From Paenibacillus tianjinensis (GTDB lineage: Bacteria; Bacillota; Bacilli; Paenibacillales; Paenibacillaceae): 64,000 nt of DNA. The DNA lies in the NCBI RefSeq assembly GCF_017086365.1, contig NZ_CP070969.1:1798001-1862000 (forward strand), read 5' to 3'. A model generated the notes under the pieces. It was not told the DNA's origin, ran no database searches, and worked only from the letters and a program-made list of their open reading frames with translations. Below are positions 1-8,256 of this stretch, piece after piece (within the stretch, counting starts at the first letter, position 1; each line of letters begins with the position of its first letter). The position numbers and the translations under genes were made by a program.

Positions 1-2
1 GC

Positions 3-1370
3 TATACACCGCTCGATCAATTGAAAGATAACTATGACATTATCATTATCGGTGCCGGCGGGGCAGGCATGTCTGCAGCGCTTGAAGCGAAGGCAAAGGG
101 CATGAATCCGGTTATTTTTGAAAAAATGCCGGTTGCCGGCGGAAATACAACGAAATCCTCTTCGGGAATGAACGCTTCCGAAACCAAATTCCAGAAAGAG
201 CAGGGGATTGAGGACAGCAATGATCTTTTCTATAATGAGACGCTAAAAGGCGGTCACGATACCAACGACAAAGAAATGCTCCGTTTCTTCGTTGATCAGT
301 CCGCGAGTGCGATTGACTGGCTGGATTCGATCGGAATCCGTTTGAACAATATTACGATTACCGGCGGTATGAACGAAAAACGTACACACCGTCCTGAGGA
401 CGGGTCTGCTGTAGGCCAATACCTGGTTAAAGGTCTGGTGCAAAATGTTCAGGACCAAGGCATTCCGCTGTTTGTAAATGCCGATGTGAAAGAAATTACT
501 CAGCAGGACGGTAAAGTAAACGGCGTTAAGGTCCTGTTTAACCAGGCTGACGAGAAAACGATCACTGCAGCAGCAGTTGTTGTGACCACCGGCGGTTTCG
601 GTGCCAATACGGATATGATCACTGAAGTCAGACCCGATCTCAAAGGATACGTGACTACCAACCAGATTGGCAGCACGGGTGACGGCATTAAGATGATTGA
701 GAAGGTTGGCGGTACGACGGTGGATATGGATCAAATCCAGGTTCATCCGACCGTGCAGCAGGAGAAATCCTATCTCATCGGGGAAGCGGTTCGCGGCGAA
801 GGGGCTATTCTTGTTTCGAGTGAAGGCAAACGGTTCACAAATGAACTGGACACCCGTGATAAAGTCACTGCGGCAATCAATACACTAGCTGAAAAGTCTG
901 CTTATCTTGTATTTGATTCCGGTGTTAAATCCCGTGTGAAAGCCATCGGGCAATATGAGAAAATGGGATTTGTGATCCATGGGGATACACCTCAAGCTTT
1001 AGCTGAGGCCATGAAGGTTCCGGCAGACCAGCTGCAAACTACAGTGGACACTTGGAACAGCGCTGTGAAAAATAAACAGGATGCCGAATTCGGCAGAACA
1101 ACAGGCATGGACAATGACCTGTCCGCAGGTCCTTACTATGCCATCAAAATTGGCCCGGGAGTTCACTACACTATGGGCGGTGTAAAGATCAACACCAATA
1201 CCGAAGTTCTGGATAAAGACGGTAATCCGATTACCGGCCTGTTTGCAGCAGGTGAAGTAACGGGCGGGCTGCATGGCCAGAACCGGATCGGAGGCAACTC
1301 TGTTGCCGAGATTATTATCTTTGGCCGTCAGGCAGGAATTAAATCCGCTGAATTCGTAAAAGCACAATAA
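3..1370 (+). CDS. flavocytochrome c / fumarate reductase-type flavoprotein (5' partial)
   Basis: FAD-dependent reductase of the fumarate/urocanate reductase flavoprotein family. Visible motifs are the dinucleotide-binding GAGGAGMSAALEA at the N-terminal end, GGNTTKSSSGMNAS, VVVTTGGFGAN, the catalytic-type RGEGAILVSSEGKRFTNE with ELDTRD, and the C-terminal FAD-contact region GLFAAGEVTGGLHGQNRIGGNS. The frame is open to the left edge, and the TTG at 21 has no ribosome binding site, so the start lies outside the window. Family members often carry an FMN-binding domain or signal peptide there. The hydride acceptor (fumarate, urocanate or another enoate) cannot be told from this part. A strong hairpin follows the stop. 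Confidence 0.85.
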   Translation, partial: YTPLDQLKDNYDIIIIGAGGAGMSAALEAKAKGMNPVIFEKMPVAGGNTTKSSSGMNASETKFQKEQGIEDSNDLFYNETLKGGHDTNDKEMLRFFVDQSASAIDWLDSIGIRLNNITITGGMNEKRTHRPEDGSAVGQYLVKGLVQNVQDQGIPLFVNADVKEITQQDGKVNGVKVLFNQADEKTITAAAVVVTTGGFGANTDMITEVRPDLKGYVTTNQIGSTGDGIKMIEKVGGTTVDMDQIQVHPTVQQEKSYLIGEAVRGEGAILVSSEGKRFTNELDTRDKVTAAINTLAEKSAYLVFDSGVKSRVKAIGQYEKMGFVIHGDTPQALAEAMKVPADQLQTTVDTWNSAVKNKQDAEFGRTTGMDNDLSAGPYYAIKIGPGVHYTMGGVKINTNTEVLDKDGNPITGLFAAGEVTGGLHGQNRIGGNSVAEIIIFGRQAGIKSAEFVKAQ

Positions 1371-1407
1371 GATCCGACTTCTGCAGCGTGCTAACCGGCA
1401 AAATGGC

Positions 1408-1457
1408 AAACACCAGCCGCCAGGGCTCAAAGGAGCCCGGGCAGCTGGTGTTTTTTT
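1408..1457 (+). terminator. intrinsic terminator
   Basis: A long hairpin (AAACACCAGC paired with GCTGGTGTTT, plus an inner GGGCTC/GAGCCC) is followed by seven T. It ends the flavoprotein gene and overlaps the stop of the convergent oxidoreductase gene. Confidence 0.85.
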
Positions 1458-2694
1458 AGGTCTGAACTGCAGGAGCAGGGGACGGCTTGGCGGTCCGTGT
1501 CAGCGAGAACAGCTCAAGCTCGGGCCGGTATTTGCCGGCAAGAGTATCGGCGAGCAGTTCAGAGGCAATCATGCTATAGACCGTTCCGTTACCGCCATAG
1601 CCTTCAATGAAATAACAATGGGGGAACTCCGGATGCGGCCCCACATACGGCAGCCCGTCGCGGGTGGAGCCGAAAACTCCCCCCCAGCAGTATTCCACTT
1701 CTACTCCCCTGATTTCCGGGAACAGCGCTTCAAGCTCTTCCAGCAGCCGCCGGCTCTGTGAAATAACTCGTACCTCCCGCCGTTCCGGAGTCGTCAGCTG
1801 CTCATCTTTGCCTCCGGCAATAATGCATCCGTCCGGGGTTGTGCGGAAATACAGGTAAGGCCGGGCCGTTTCCCAGATCAGACTTTGTTCATGCCACTTG
1901 GGAAGCTTTTTTAGGGGCCGGGTCTTCATAGCATACGTGTTGATCAGCTTGGCCCCCCGGTCTTTTTTCATTTCCTGTGTCTCATACCCCATCGCAAAAA
2001 TCACATGTTTAGCAAAGATCCGCCCTTGGTCAGTGTAACAGGTAACTCCTTCCGCGCTGAACTCATAATGCCGGGCTTTAGTGTGCTCAAATATGTTAAC
2101 TCCGCGGGAATGTGCCTTGCTGATCAGGCTGTGGACAGTACGGAAAGGGTTGGTTTCCGCATCACCACTGGAATACAAAGCCGCAGGCTTGGAAAAAGCG
2201 TAATGGGCACGCACCTTGTCCTCATCCCAGAATTCTGCGTCAAAGCCGTGTGCCGTCAGGGTTTCGTATTCCTGCAGAAGTAGAGGAACATCCTCGGGAG
2301 TGCTCGCATACAGCAGGGAGCTGCGGGGAATAATCAGCGGATCGATGTCCAGCTGGTCCGGCAGCTCCAGAATCTTGCCTAAGGCCCTCTTGCACAGCTT
2401 ATAGAACAGTACCCCTTGTTCTTCACCGAACGTGTTGATGCAAGAGGTCAGCGACTTGTCATTGGCGATTTGCAGAAGGCCGGTGTTAGCGTGGGAGCTG
2501 CCGTTGCCGGTAGCCCTTTTATCAATCAGGACAATATCTGCCCCGCTGAGGGATAGACGGTAAGCGGTCATAGCTCCGCCCATACCTGCGCCGACGATCA
2601 GACAATCGCAGGTGATATCTCCTTCCAGTGAAGGATAAGCCGGCGGATTAGGTAATGTCGATTCCCAGGGCAGCTGCCCGCTGATCAGGTTCAT
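1456..2694 (-). CDS. FAD-dependent oxidoreductase, DAO (glycine/D-amino acid oxidase) family
   Basis: 412-residue flavoprotein. The N-terminal Rossmann motif is CLIVGAGMGGAMTAYRLSLS (about residues 30-49) with the acidic ribose-binding end VLIDKR, followed by SSHANTGLL, a typical DAO FAD contact. The C-terminal part has GGVFGSTRDGLPYVGPHP and the second FAD contact GYGGNGTVYSMIASELLAD. Such enzymes oxidise amines or amino acids to imines with O2 as acceptor; the substrate is not evident. The ATG at 2694 is preceded by AAGGAG at good spacing. No signal peptide is seen, so it should be cytoplasmic. It reads convergently with the upstream flavoprotein gene and seems to be a single-gene unit. Confidence 0.8.
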   Translation of the reverse strand: MNLISGQLPWESTLPNPPAYPSLEGDITCDCLIVGAGMGGAMTAYRLSLSGADIVLIDKRATGNGSSHANTGLLQIANDKSLTSCINTFGEEQGVLFYKLCKRALGKILELPDQLDIDPLIIPRSSLLYASTPEDVPLLLQEYETLTAHGFDAEFWDEDKVRAHYAFSKPAALYSSGDAETNPFRTVHSLISKAHSRGVNIFEHTKARHYEFSAEGVTCYTDQGRIFAKHVIFAMGYETQEMKKDRGAKLINTYAMKTRPLKKLPKWHEQSLIWETARPYLYFRTTPDGCIIAGGKDEQLTTPERREVRVISQSRRLLEELEALFPEIRGVEVEYCWGGVFGSTRDGLPYVGPHPEFPHCYFIEGYGGNGTVYSMIASELLADTLAGKYRPELELFSLTRTAKPSPAPAVQT

Positions 2695-2873
2695 CTGTTG
2701 ATCTCTCCTTAATGAGATTCCGGTAGGGTAGTATTGGCGGAGATGCCTGTTCTAATACAACGGCCTTCCTCCAGTTCATAATGAGGCCGGGCTGTTCCAA
2801 AAAGCACATAAAGCATAGGCTGCCGCGGCATAATAAGAACTGCTTGTACAACTAGAAGGAGGGAATTCAGAAC

Positions 2874-3107
2874 ATGCAATCAACCCAAATGCAGGCACTC
2901 AGCGGTAAAGAGCTGGAATACATCTCAGACTCCATTTCCAACGAGGATTTGCTCATTAAGCAGCTGGCTGCTACCGCAGGTACGACCCAGAACTCTACGG
3001 TTCACCAGATTTGCGTTCAGCAAATCCAAAGCCACTCTCATCACATGAGCACGCTCATTCAGCTGCTGCAGCAGCACCAGCAATATGCGCCGACACAGCC
3101 TCAATAA
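2874..3107 (+). CDS. small CotF-like spore coat protein
   Basis: 77-residue, Gln/His/Ser-rich, mostly helical protein. It contains SNEDLLIKQLAATAGTTQNS, like the Coat_F helix-bundle start where NEDLL and TAVRE-type motifs occur, and ends in a Q-rich tail (QQHQQYAPTQPQ). RBS AGAAGGAGGG lies upstream of the ATG. It is followed after 42 bp by a clearer CotF-type gene, so both probably form one sporulation-time unit. The family assignment rests on this pairing and on composition. It is too short for the complete Coat_F domain. Confidence 0.6.
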   Translation: MQSTQMQALSGKELEYISDSISNEDLLIKQLAATAGTTQNSTVHQICVQQIQSHSHHMSTLIQLLQQHQQYAPTQPQ

Positions 3108-3155
3108 TCAGCTTTGCATGCAATCCAGTCCAAACAAAAATAGGAGGTAATGCTA

Positions 3156-3548
3156 GTGTACGCACAAAACGGATCGGCATTTATGGCAGATGAGGACCTG
3201 CTGACTATGATTCTGGATGACCTGAAACGGACAGTACGCGAGTATACGACAGCGGCTACCGAATCCAATTGTCAAACCGTGCGCCGGGTCTTCAATGACT
3301 TGACCATGGATACACTGCGTATTCAGGGGGATCTGTTCAACCAGATGTCTCAGATGGGATTCTATCAAACACCAGACAAAGCCCTTCGCCAAGCTGTGGA
3401 CAAGCAGATTCAAAGCGCCCAGCAAACGCAAGCAAAATGCCAGCAGTTCGTACAGCAGAAGACAGGCGGGGCCGGAAATTATACTCAGGCGGCAAATGTA
3501 CCGCTGCACCAGGCAAATGTGCATAGCCAAAACTCTTACTATATGTAA
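3156..3548 (+). CDS. CotF-family spore coat protein
   Basis: Coat_F-type helical protein. MADEDLLTMILDDLKRTVRE, TTAATESNCQTVRRVFNDL and LRIQGDLFNQMSQMGFYQTP match the family pattern of two long helices with a conserved MGWY-like turn. It ends in an N/Q/H-rich, Tyr-ending tail typical of coat proteins. An ATG at 3150 lies only 2 nt after AGGAGG (3142-3147). The in-frame GTG at 3156, 8 nt after it, is the better start and gives 130 residues. Expected location is the spore coat or the forespore surface; its exact role is unknown. Confidence 0.8.
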   Translation: MYAQNGSAFMADEDLLTMILDDLKRTVREYTTAATESNCQTVRRVFNDLTMDTLRIQGDLFNQMSQMGFYQTPDKALRQAVDKQIQSAQQTQAKCQQFVQQKTGGAGNYTQAANVPLHQANVHSQNSYYM

Positions 3549-3661
3549 CCCTTCTCCCCTTGAGGTGAAGCACCGCAAGGCAATGCTTCGTCTGTAAAAA
3601 GATAGGGGTAATCCGTCCGGCGAAATTTTTCTAAGGACGGTGTTTAAGGTTATTGATGTGA

Positions 3662-3684
3662 TGACCCCGCCCCGGCGGGGTTAT
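3662..3684 (+). terminator. intrinsic terminator
   Basis: GC-rich hairpin (ACCCCGCC paired with GGCGGGGT) followed by TATTTTGTTT, placed after the two coat genes and ahead of the Lrp-type regulator. Confidence 0.7.
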
Positions 3685-3791
3685 TTTGTTTGCAGAGCGG
3701 ACCGTTTCATGTCATATTAGTATTAAACTCTTTTCGCTATTGCCGCGCTGATTCAGAAAGGCGGCTAACGCGAACTATCCGGGGGGAAGGC

Positions 3792-4292
3792 ATGAAGGAA
3801 ATGGACGAATTGAAGCGGAAAGTGCTGGAACTGCTCAAGGAGGACGCTCGAAGCTCTACGGCGCTGATGGCGACCCTGCTTGGAGCGGAAGAAGAAGATA
3901 TTAAGACCGTTATCGCGCAAATGGAAAAGGACCACGTTATTGTGAAATATGCTACTGTTGTGAACTGGGATAAGGTGGACGACGAGCGGGTAACCGCGTT
4001 GATCGAAGTACAGATTACTCCGGAACGCGGCCGCGGCTTTGAGGGTATAGCCGAACGGATCTACCTGTATCCGCAGGTGAAATCGGTCTATTTAATGTCA
4101 GGGGCATATGATCTGCTGGTGGAAGTGGAAGGACGCAACCTCCGTGAGGTCGCTAATTTTGTCTCTGAGAAGCTCTCCCCGATTGATTCTGTACTCTCGA
4201 CCAAAACCAACTTTACGCTCAAAAAATACAAACAGGACGGTATCATCTTTGAAGAGCATGAAGAGGACAATCGTCTGCTGATATCTCCGTAA
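3792..4292 (+). CDS. Lrp/AsnC-family transcriptional regulator (AlaR-like)
   Basis: 166-residue Lrp/AsnC-type regulator. The N-terminal winged helix-turn-helix is MKEMDELKRKVLELLKEDAR with STALMATLLGAEEEDIKTVI. The C-terminal RAM (ligand-binding) domain contains ALIEVQITPERG and the characteristic GAYDLLVEVEG. The frame opens at 3690, but the ATG at 3792 follows GGGGGGAAGG and begins at the domain. The aminotransferase gene starts 13 bp downstream. This regulator-aminotransferase pairing matches alaR-alaT (yugG-yugH) of B. subtilis, where the Lrp protein activates alanine transaminase. The effector (alanine) is inferred only from that parallel. Confidence 0.85.
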   Translation: MKEMDELKRKVLELLKEDARSSTALMATLLGAEEEDIKTVIAQMEKDHVIVKYATVVNWDKVDDERVTALIEVQITPERGRGFEGIAERIYLYPQVKSVYLMSGAYDLLVEVEGRNLREVANFVSEKLSPIDSVLSTKTNFTLKKYKQDGIIFEEHEEDNRLLISP

Positions 4293-4305
4293 AGGAAGTA
4301 ATCAT

Positions 4306-5535
4306 ATGATCACGAATAACCAGAAGCAAACCGGAGAATCAGGTAAATCCATGAATTCGTATCTGGCACCGCTGGTTCAGCAGATCCAGCCGTCGGGTAT
4401 ACGCAAGTTTTTTGATCTGGCGGCAGGGAGTAAAGACATCATCTCACTGGGTGTCGGCGAACCGGATTTCAAGACGCCATGGCATGTCAGGGAAGCTTGT
4501 GTGTATTCGCTGGAAAGAGGCTTTACCGGCTATACCTCAAATGCGGGTATGCCGGAGCTGCGCGAAGGCATAGCGAATTATCTGCATTCACGGTTTGCAG
4601 TAGAGTATAATCCTGCGAACCAAATTATTGCGACGGTTGGCGGCAGTGAAGCGATCGATCTGGCGCTCCGCGCCTTAATCTCGCCTGGTGATGAAATTCT
4701 GATTCCCGAGCCTTGTTATATTTCTTATTCTCCGATTACTGCAATTGGCGGCGGGATACCGGTCGGGATTGAAACCTTTGGCGAGAATCACTTCAAATTG
4801 ACGGCAGAAGCGCTTGAAGCGAAAATTACGCCGCGTTCCAAGATTCTGATACTCTGTTATCCAAGCAATCCGACAGGAGCGATTATGAGCCGGGAGGATT
4901 GGGAACCGATTGCCAAGGTTGTGGAGAAGCATGATCTTATCGTGATTTCAGATGAAATCTACGCCGAGCTGACCTATGGAAGCAACCATGTAAGCTTCCC
5001 TTCGCTTCCGGGCATGATGGACCGGACGATTCTGGTCAGCGGCTTCTCCAAGGCCTTTGCTATGACCGGATGGCGGATGGGATATGCCTGTGGCCATCCT
5101 GATCTGATCTCTGCCATGCTGAAGATCCACCAGTACACCGTCATGTGCGCCCCTTCCATGGGCCAGGTTGCCGCCTTGGAGGCTCTGACCAACGGCATGG
5201 AGGAAAAGGACCGGATGACCGATTCGTACAACCAGCGGCGCCGTCTGATTGTCAAAGGCCTGCGTGATGCCGGATTGGACTGTCATGAACCGCAGGGCGC
5301 GTTTTACGCTTTTCCGAGCATCCAGCGGACCGGACTTACCTCCGATCAATTTGCTCAGCGACTGCTGCTGGAGTATAAAGTTGCCGCTGTGCCGGGCAGC
5401 GTATTCGGCTTAGGAGGAGAAGGCTATCTGCGCTGTTCCTACGCAACCTCCGTATCGCAGCTGAATGAAGCCATCGAACGGATAGGTGCTTTTGTCTCAC
5501 AGCTGGAACGGGAACGGACGGAATATGACGGTTAG
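4306..5535 (+). CDS. alaT: class I/II PLP-dependent aminotransferase, AlaT-like
   Basis: 409-residue fold-type I aminotransferase. SLGVGEPDF, the substrate-binding PSNPTG, DEIYAEL, the PLP lysine in SGFSKAFAMTGWRMG (about K249) and the C-terminal substrate Arg in YLRCSYA are all present. The sequence follows an Lrp-type regulator exactly as alaT does in B. subtilis, where AlaT makes alanine from pyruvate and glutamate. Other aromatic or branched-chain specificities cannot be excluded by motifs. The N-terminal 15 residues are polar and probably disordered. A second in-frame ATG (residue 16) has no good RBS, whereas AAGGAAGT precedes 4306. Confidence 0.85.
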   Translation: MITNNQKQTGESGKSMNSYLAPLVQQIQPSGIRKFFDLAAGSKDIISLGVGEPDFKTPWHVREACVYSLERGFTGYTSNAGMPELREGIANYLHSRFAVEYNPANQIIATVGGSEAIDLALRALISPGDEILIPEPCYISYSPITAIGGGIPVGIETFGENHFKLTAEALEAKITPRSKILILCYPSNPTGAIMSREDWEPIAKVVEKHDLIVISDEIYAELTYGSNHVSFPSLPGMMDRTILVSGFSKAFAMTGWRMGYACGHPDLISAMLKIHQYTVMCAPSMGQVAALEALTNGMEEKDRMTDSYNQRRRLIVKGLRDAGLDCHEPQGAFYAFPSIQRTGLTSDQFAQRLLLEYKVAAVPGSVFGLGGEGYLRCSYATSVSQLNEAIERIGAFVSQLERERTEYDG

Positions 5536-5716
5536 GAGCAAGTAAATCGGGCTATAGCGGATATCTCTGCTTTATGGTATTATTTTACTTTAAGAACAAG
5601 AAACACCTGTATTTATTTACATGGAACTCTTATTCTGGTAACCAGGCGATTGCGCAAAATGGGAGACTCCTTATGCTCCTGGGCAATTAGCAATAATCCA
5701 TTAGGAGGGATGACCA

Positions 5717-5968
5717 GTGCTCATCGGCGATTATTACTTGCCTTCCTACAGCGGGGATTGTTATCCGGGAAGCGGCCAACGCTCCTCGGACACTGATGCT
5801 GCTGCCCGCAAGCTTTCTCTGGAACATGAGATTCTGATCCTGCGCAGCAGGATGGAGCAGCTCTTCATGCAGGAGCAATCCTTCACTTCGCAGCATGTGA
5901 TCGAAATCAGCTGTCTGCTGGATCTCAAAATCAATGAATATATGAAGGAATCATACCGCAGCCTCTAG
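5717..5968 (+). CDS. Spo0E-like aspartyl-phosphate phosphatase
   Basis: 83-residue protein whose C-terminal half (from about residue 33) has the Spo0E-family pattern: a first helix with ILILRSRMEQLFM, then SQHVIEISCLLDLKINEYM. The S-x2-V-x3-S-x2-LD-x2-I-x3-Y signature carries the catalytic Asp. Such phosphatases remove phosphate from Spo0A~P and delay sporulation. TTAGGAGGG (5701) precedes two starts. The ATG at 5710 opens another frame without the motif, so the GTG at 5717 is used. The first 30 residues are a non-conserved extension. It stands alone and ends at a strong terminator. Confidence 0.75.
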   Translation: MLIGDYYLPSYSGDCYPGSGQRSSDTDAAARKLSLEHEILILRSRMEQLFMQEQSFTSQHVIEISCLLDLKINEYMKESYRSL

Positions 5969-5987
5969 CTGTGGATATCTTTTGACC

Positions 5988-6011
5988 AAGGGCCCCAGGG
6001 CCCTTTTTTTT
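5988..6011 (+). terminator. intrinsic terminator
   Basis: Perfect stem AAGGGCC-CCA-GGGCCCTT followed by eight T, directly downstream of the Spo0E-like gene. Confidence 0.9.
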
Positions 6012-6246
6012 GTGCTGATACATAGATCCGGATGGTGATGCATACCCTTGAGCCTCCTTTGGCGGGACTGATGAAGGTTTATTCCCCCTATTACCCATAG
6101 ACCGTGAGTATACATAAGAAGTCCGGCATTCCCGCGCCCAGGCAGTTATTGACATGGCAGAAATGCCGGGCTTTATTTGCCTAATTTGCACCGTTGCGAT
6201 TAAACTATACTTATATGATTTGAGTGTGAGGGGGAGGAAGAACACC

Positions 6247-6810
6247 ATGGCGATTTATACGCGTACGGGAGATAAAGGAGAGACATCAGTGATCGGCGGC
6301 CGGGTAGGCAAGGACGATGTCCGCGTCGAGGCTTACGGCACGATCGATGAGCTCAACAGCTTTGTAGGGCAGGCCCGCAGCCTGATGGAGGATGACAGCT
6401 TCACCGATGTGCGTGAGCAGCTGCTGGAGATTCAGCATGAGCTGTTTGACTGCGGCTCGGATCTGGCTTTTGTGAAGCTAAGCGAGAATAAATTCAAGGT
6501 TAAAAGCGAAATGGCTGAGCGGCTGGAAGGCTGGATTGATCAGCTCCAGGCGGAGAATCCGGTGCTGGAACGGTTCATCCTGCCGGGCGGAAGCCAGTTA
6601 TCTTCTGTGCTCCATGTTTGCCGTACAGTCTGCCGTCGTGCGGAACGGCGTGCGGTTACCCTTGGACGGAGTGCCGATATCAATCCGGAGGCGGTCATCT
6701 ACCTGAACCGGCTGTCGGACTATTTCTTTGCGCTCGCACGGACGGCAAATACACGGCTGGGGATTGCTGACGTAGAATATGTGCGCAGTAAAAAGGTGTT
6801 CCGCAACTAA
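6247..6810 (+). CDS. PduO-type cob(I)alamin adenosyltransferase
   Basis: 187-residue ATP:corrinoid adenosyltransferase of the PduO class. It opens with the ATP-binding IYTRTGDKGETSVIGG and continues with RVEAYGTIDELNSFVG and the helix pair LPGGSQLSSVLHVCRTVCRRAERR. It ends with the usual LNRLSDYFFALARTAN. It transfers the adenosyl group of ATP to Co(I) corrinoid to make coenzyme B12, consistent with the cobalamin operon at 13.5-24.4 kb. The open frame begins at 6154, but the ATG at 6247 after GAGGGGGAGG starts at the conserved domain. No B12 riboswitch is visible upstream. The pseudouridine synthase follows after 1 bp. Confidence 0.93.
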   Translation: MAIYTRTGDKGETSVIGGRVGKDDVRVEAYGTIDELNSFVGQARSLMEDDSFTDVREQLLEIQHELFDCGSDLAFVKLSENKFKVKSEMAERLEGWIDQLQAENPVLERFILPGGSQLSSVLHVCRTVCRRAERRAVTLGRSADINPEAVIYLNRLSDYFFALARTANTRLGIADVEYVRSKKVFRN

Positions 6811-6811
6811 C

Positions 6812-7840
6812 ATGAGCAGCTACTATTCACCGATTACGTATATAGTGCCGCCGCAGGAAGACGGCTGGCTGCTTAAAACCATCCTGCAGAAACGGATGGA
6901 TGTCTCCCGCAAGCTGCTGTCCCGGCTCAAGATGACGGAGCAGGGCATCATGCTGAACGGAGAACGCGTCTATATCAGTGTCAGAGTAAACAGCGGAGAC
7001 CGGGTGGAGATCCGCATGGAGCAGGAAACATCGGAGGATATTCTGCCGCAGGATATCCCCTTTGATATTTTGTATGAGGATGAGCATTTGCTGGTGGTAA
7101 ATAAAGCCGCAGGCATCATTGTGCATCCGACGCATGGACATTACACGGATACGCTGGCGAACGGAGTAGTGCATTACTGGGCGGCAAAAGGGGAGCGGTA
7201 CCGTTTTCGTCCGGTTCACCGCCTGGATCAGGAGACCTCCGGAGTGCTGGTGATTGCCAAGAATCCTTACAGCCACCAGCATATTTCCGAGCAGATGATT
7301 GCCGGCACGGTAGACAAGCGTTACGCCGCCTTCGTGCACGGCGTGCCTGCGCTTCCTGCGGGTGATATTGACGGTCCGATTGACCGGGACCCGGCAGAGC
7401 CGCACCGGCGGATCGTGACGCCGGATGGTTATCCCTCCTTGACCCGGTACGAGGTTAAGGAGGTTTTCCCGGGCCGCGCAGCCCGGGTCGAGCTGAAGCT
7501 GGAGAGCGGACGCACCCATCAGATCCGGGTGCATATGAGCTCGATCGGCTGCCCGCTGATCGGCGACGGCATGTACCGCCATCGGCTGTACGGCCGGGGG
7601 CCGGTGGAGGCGGAGCTGGAGGCCGAACTGTTGCCCCCAGCAAGGGAAGAGCTGACGCCGGAGGAAGCGGCGCAGCTTGCCCGGATCGCCGAGCTGGATG
7701 CGGCGATCCCGCGTCAGGCGCTGCACGCGGTGCGGCTCTCGTTCAAGCACCCGGTAGGGCTTGCGGAGCTGGTCTTCGAAGCGCCGCTGCCGTCTGATAT
7801 GGCGCTGCTGCAGGAGAAGCTGCGGCAGGAGCAACTTTAA
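6812..7840 (+). CDS. RluA-family RNA pseudouridine synthase
   Basis: 342-residue pseudouridine synthase. An S4-like N-terminal part (LLKTILQKRMDVSRKLLSRL...GIMLNGERV) precedes the RluA catalytic domain: DILYEDEHLLVVNKAAGIIVHP, the catalytic PVHRLDQETSGVLV with its essential Asp, and the C-terminal SGRTHQIRVHMSSIGCPLIGD. It isomerises uridine in 23S rRNA or tRNA; the target site is not predictable. A roughly 40-residue Ala/Glu-rich insertion (VEAELEAELLPPAREELTPE) lies between GDGMY and the final strand. The start at 6812 is 2 nt after the adenosyltransferase stop, so the two are probably co-translated. Confidence 0.9.
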   Translation: MSSYYSPITYIVPPQEDGWLLKTILQKRMDVSRKLLSRLKMTEQGIMLNGERVYISVRVNSGDRVEIRMEQETSEDILPQDIPFDILYEDEHLLVVNKAAGIIVHPTHGHYTDTLANGVVHYWAAKGERYRFRPVHRLDQETSGVLVIAKNPYSHQHISEQMIAGTVDKRYAAFVHGVPALPAGDIDGPIDRDPAEPHRRIVTPDGYPSLTRYEVKEVFPGRAARVELKLESGRTHQIRVHMSSIGCPLIGDGMYRHRLYGRGPVEAELEAELLPPAREELTPEEAAQLARIAELDAAIPRQALHAVRLSFKHPVGLAELVFEAPLPSDMALLQEKLRQEQL

Positions 7841-7862
7841 TTTAATACCGAAGGAGTCAGTT

Positions 7863-8228
7863 ATGAGTCACTTAAAAGTCTATCAATACCCGAAATGCAG
7901 CACATGCCGGAGTGCAGTGAAATGGCTGAAGGATCAGGGCCATGAGCTGGAACTGCAGCATATTGCCGAGCAGCCGCCTACAGTAGAGGAGCTGCGTGTG
8001 CTGGTGGCGAACAGCGGACTTCCGCTGAAGAAGTTTTTTAATACAAGCGGGGAAGTTTATAAGGAACTTGGGCTGAAGGACAAGCTGGCGGGTCTCAGTG
8101 AAGATGAACAGCTTGAGCTGCTGTCCAGCCACGGAATGCTGATCAAACGTCCGGTAGTGACAGACGGCAAGAAAGTCACCGTCGGCTTTAAAGAAGAACA
8201 ATACGGCGAAGCCTGGAGCAACGCCTAA
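7863..8228 (+). CDS. ArsC/Spx/MgsR-family thioredoxin-fold protein
   Basis: 121-residue ArsC-fold protein with the redox motif YPKCSTCRSAVKWL (C13-x-x-C16). It continues with PPTVEELRVLV, FNTSGEVYKELGLKDKL and the closing GMLIKRPVVTDGKKVTVGFKEEQY. The pattern fits the small arsenate-reductase-like/YffB-like group rather than true Spx, whose C-terminal region differs. RBS GAAGGAG precedes the ATG at 7863. Members are annotated as arsenate reductases, but most are uncharacterised redox or regulatory proteins. No ars genes lie nearby, so detoxification is not supported by context. Confidence 0.85.
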   Translation: MSHLKVYQYPKCSTCRSAVKWLKDQGHELELQHIAEQPPTVEELRVLVANSGLPLKKFFNTSGEVYKELGLKDKLAGLSEDEQLELLSSHGMLIKRPVVTDGKKVTVGFKEEQYGEAWSNA

Positions 8229-8256
8229 TCTGATTGAATATAAGGAGAGGTTACAC

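Noticed and set aside
2648-2851. 67-codon frame on the minus strand overlapping the start of the FAD oxidoreductase
   Set aside because: It has no recognisable content, overlaps the oxidoreductase RBS and start, and is in another frame.
6827-7834. 335-codon minus-strand frame opposite the pseudouridine synthase
   Set aside because: GC-rich third positions create long antisense frames here; the plus-strand gene has clear catalytic motifs.
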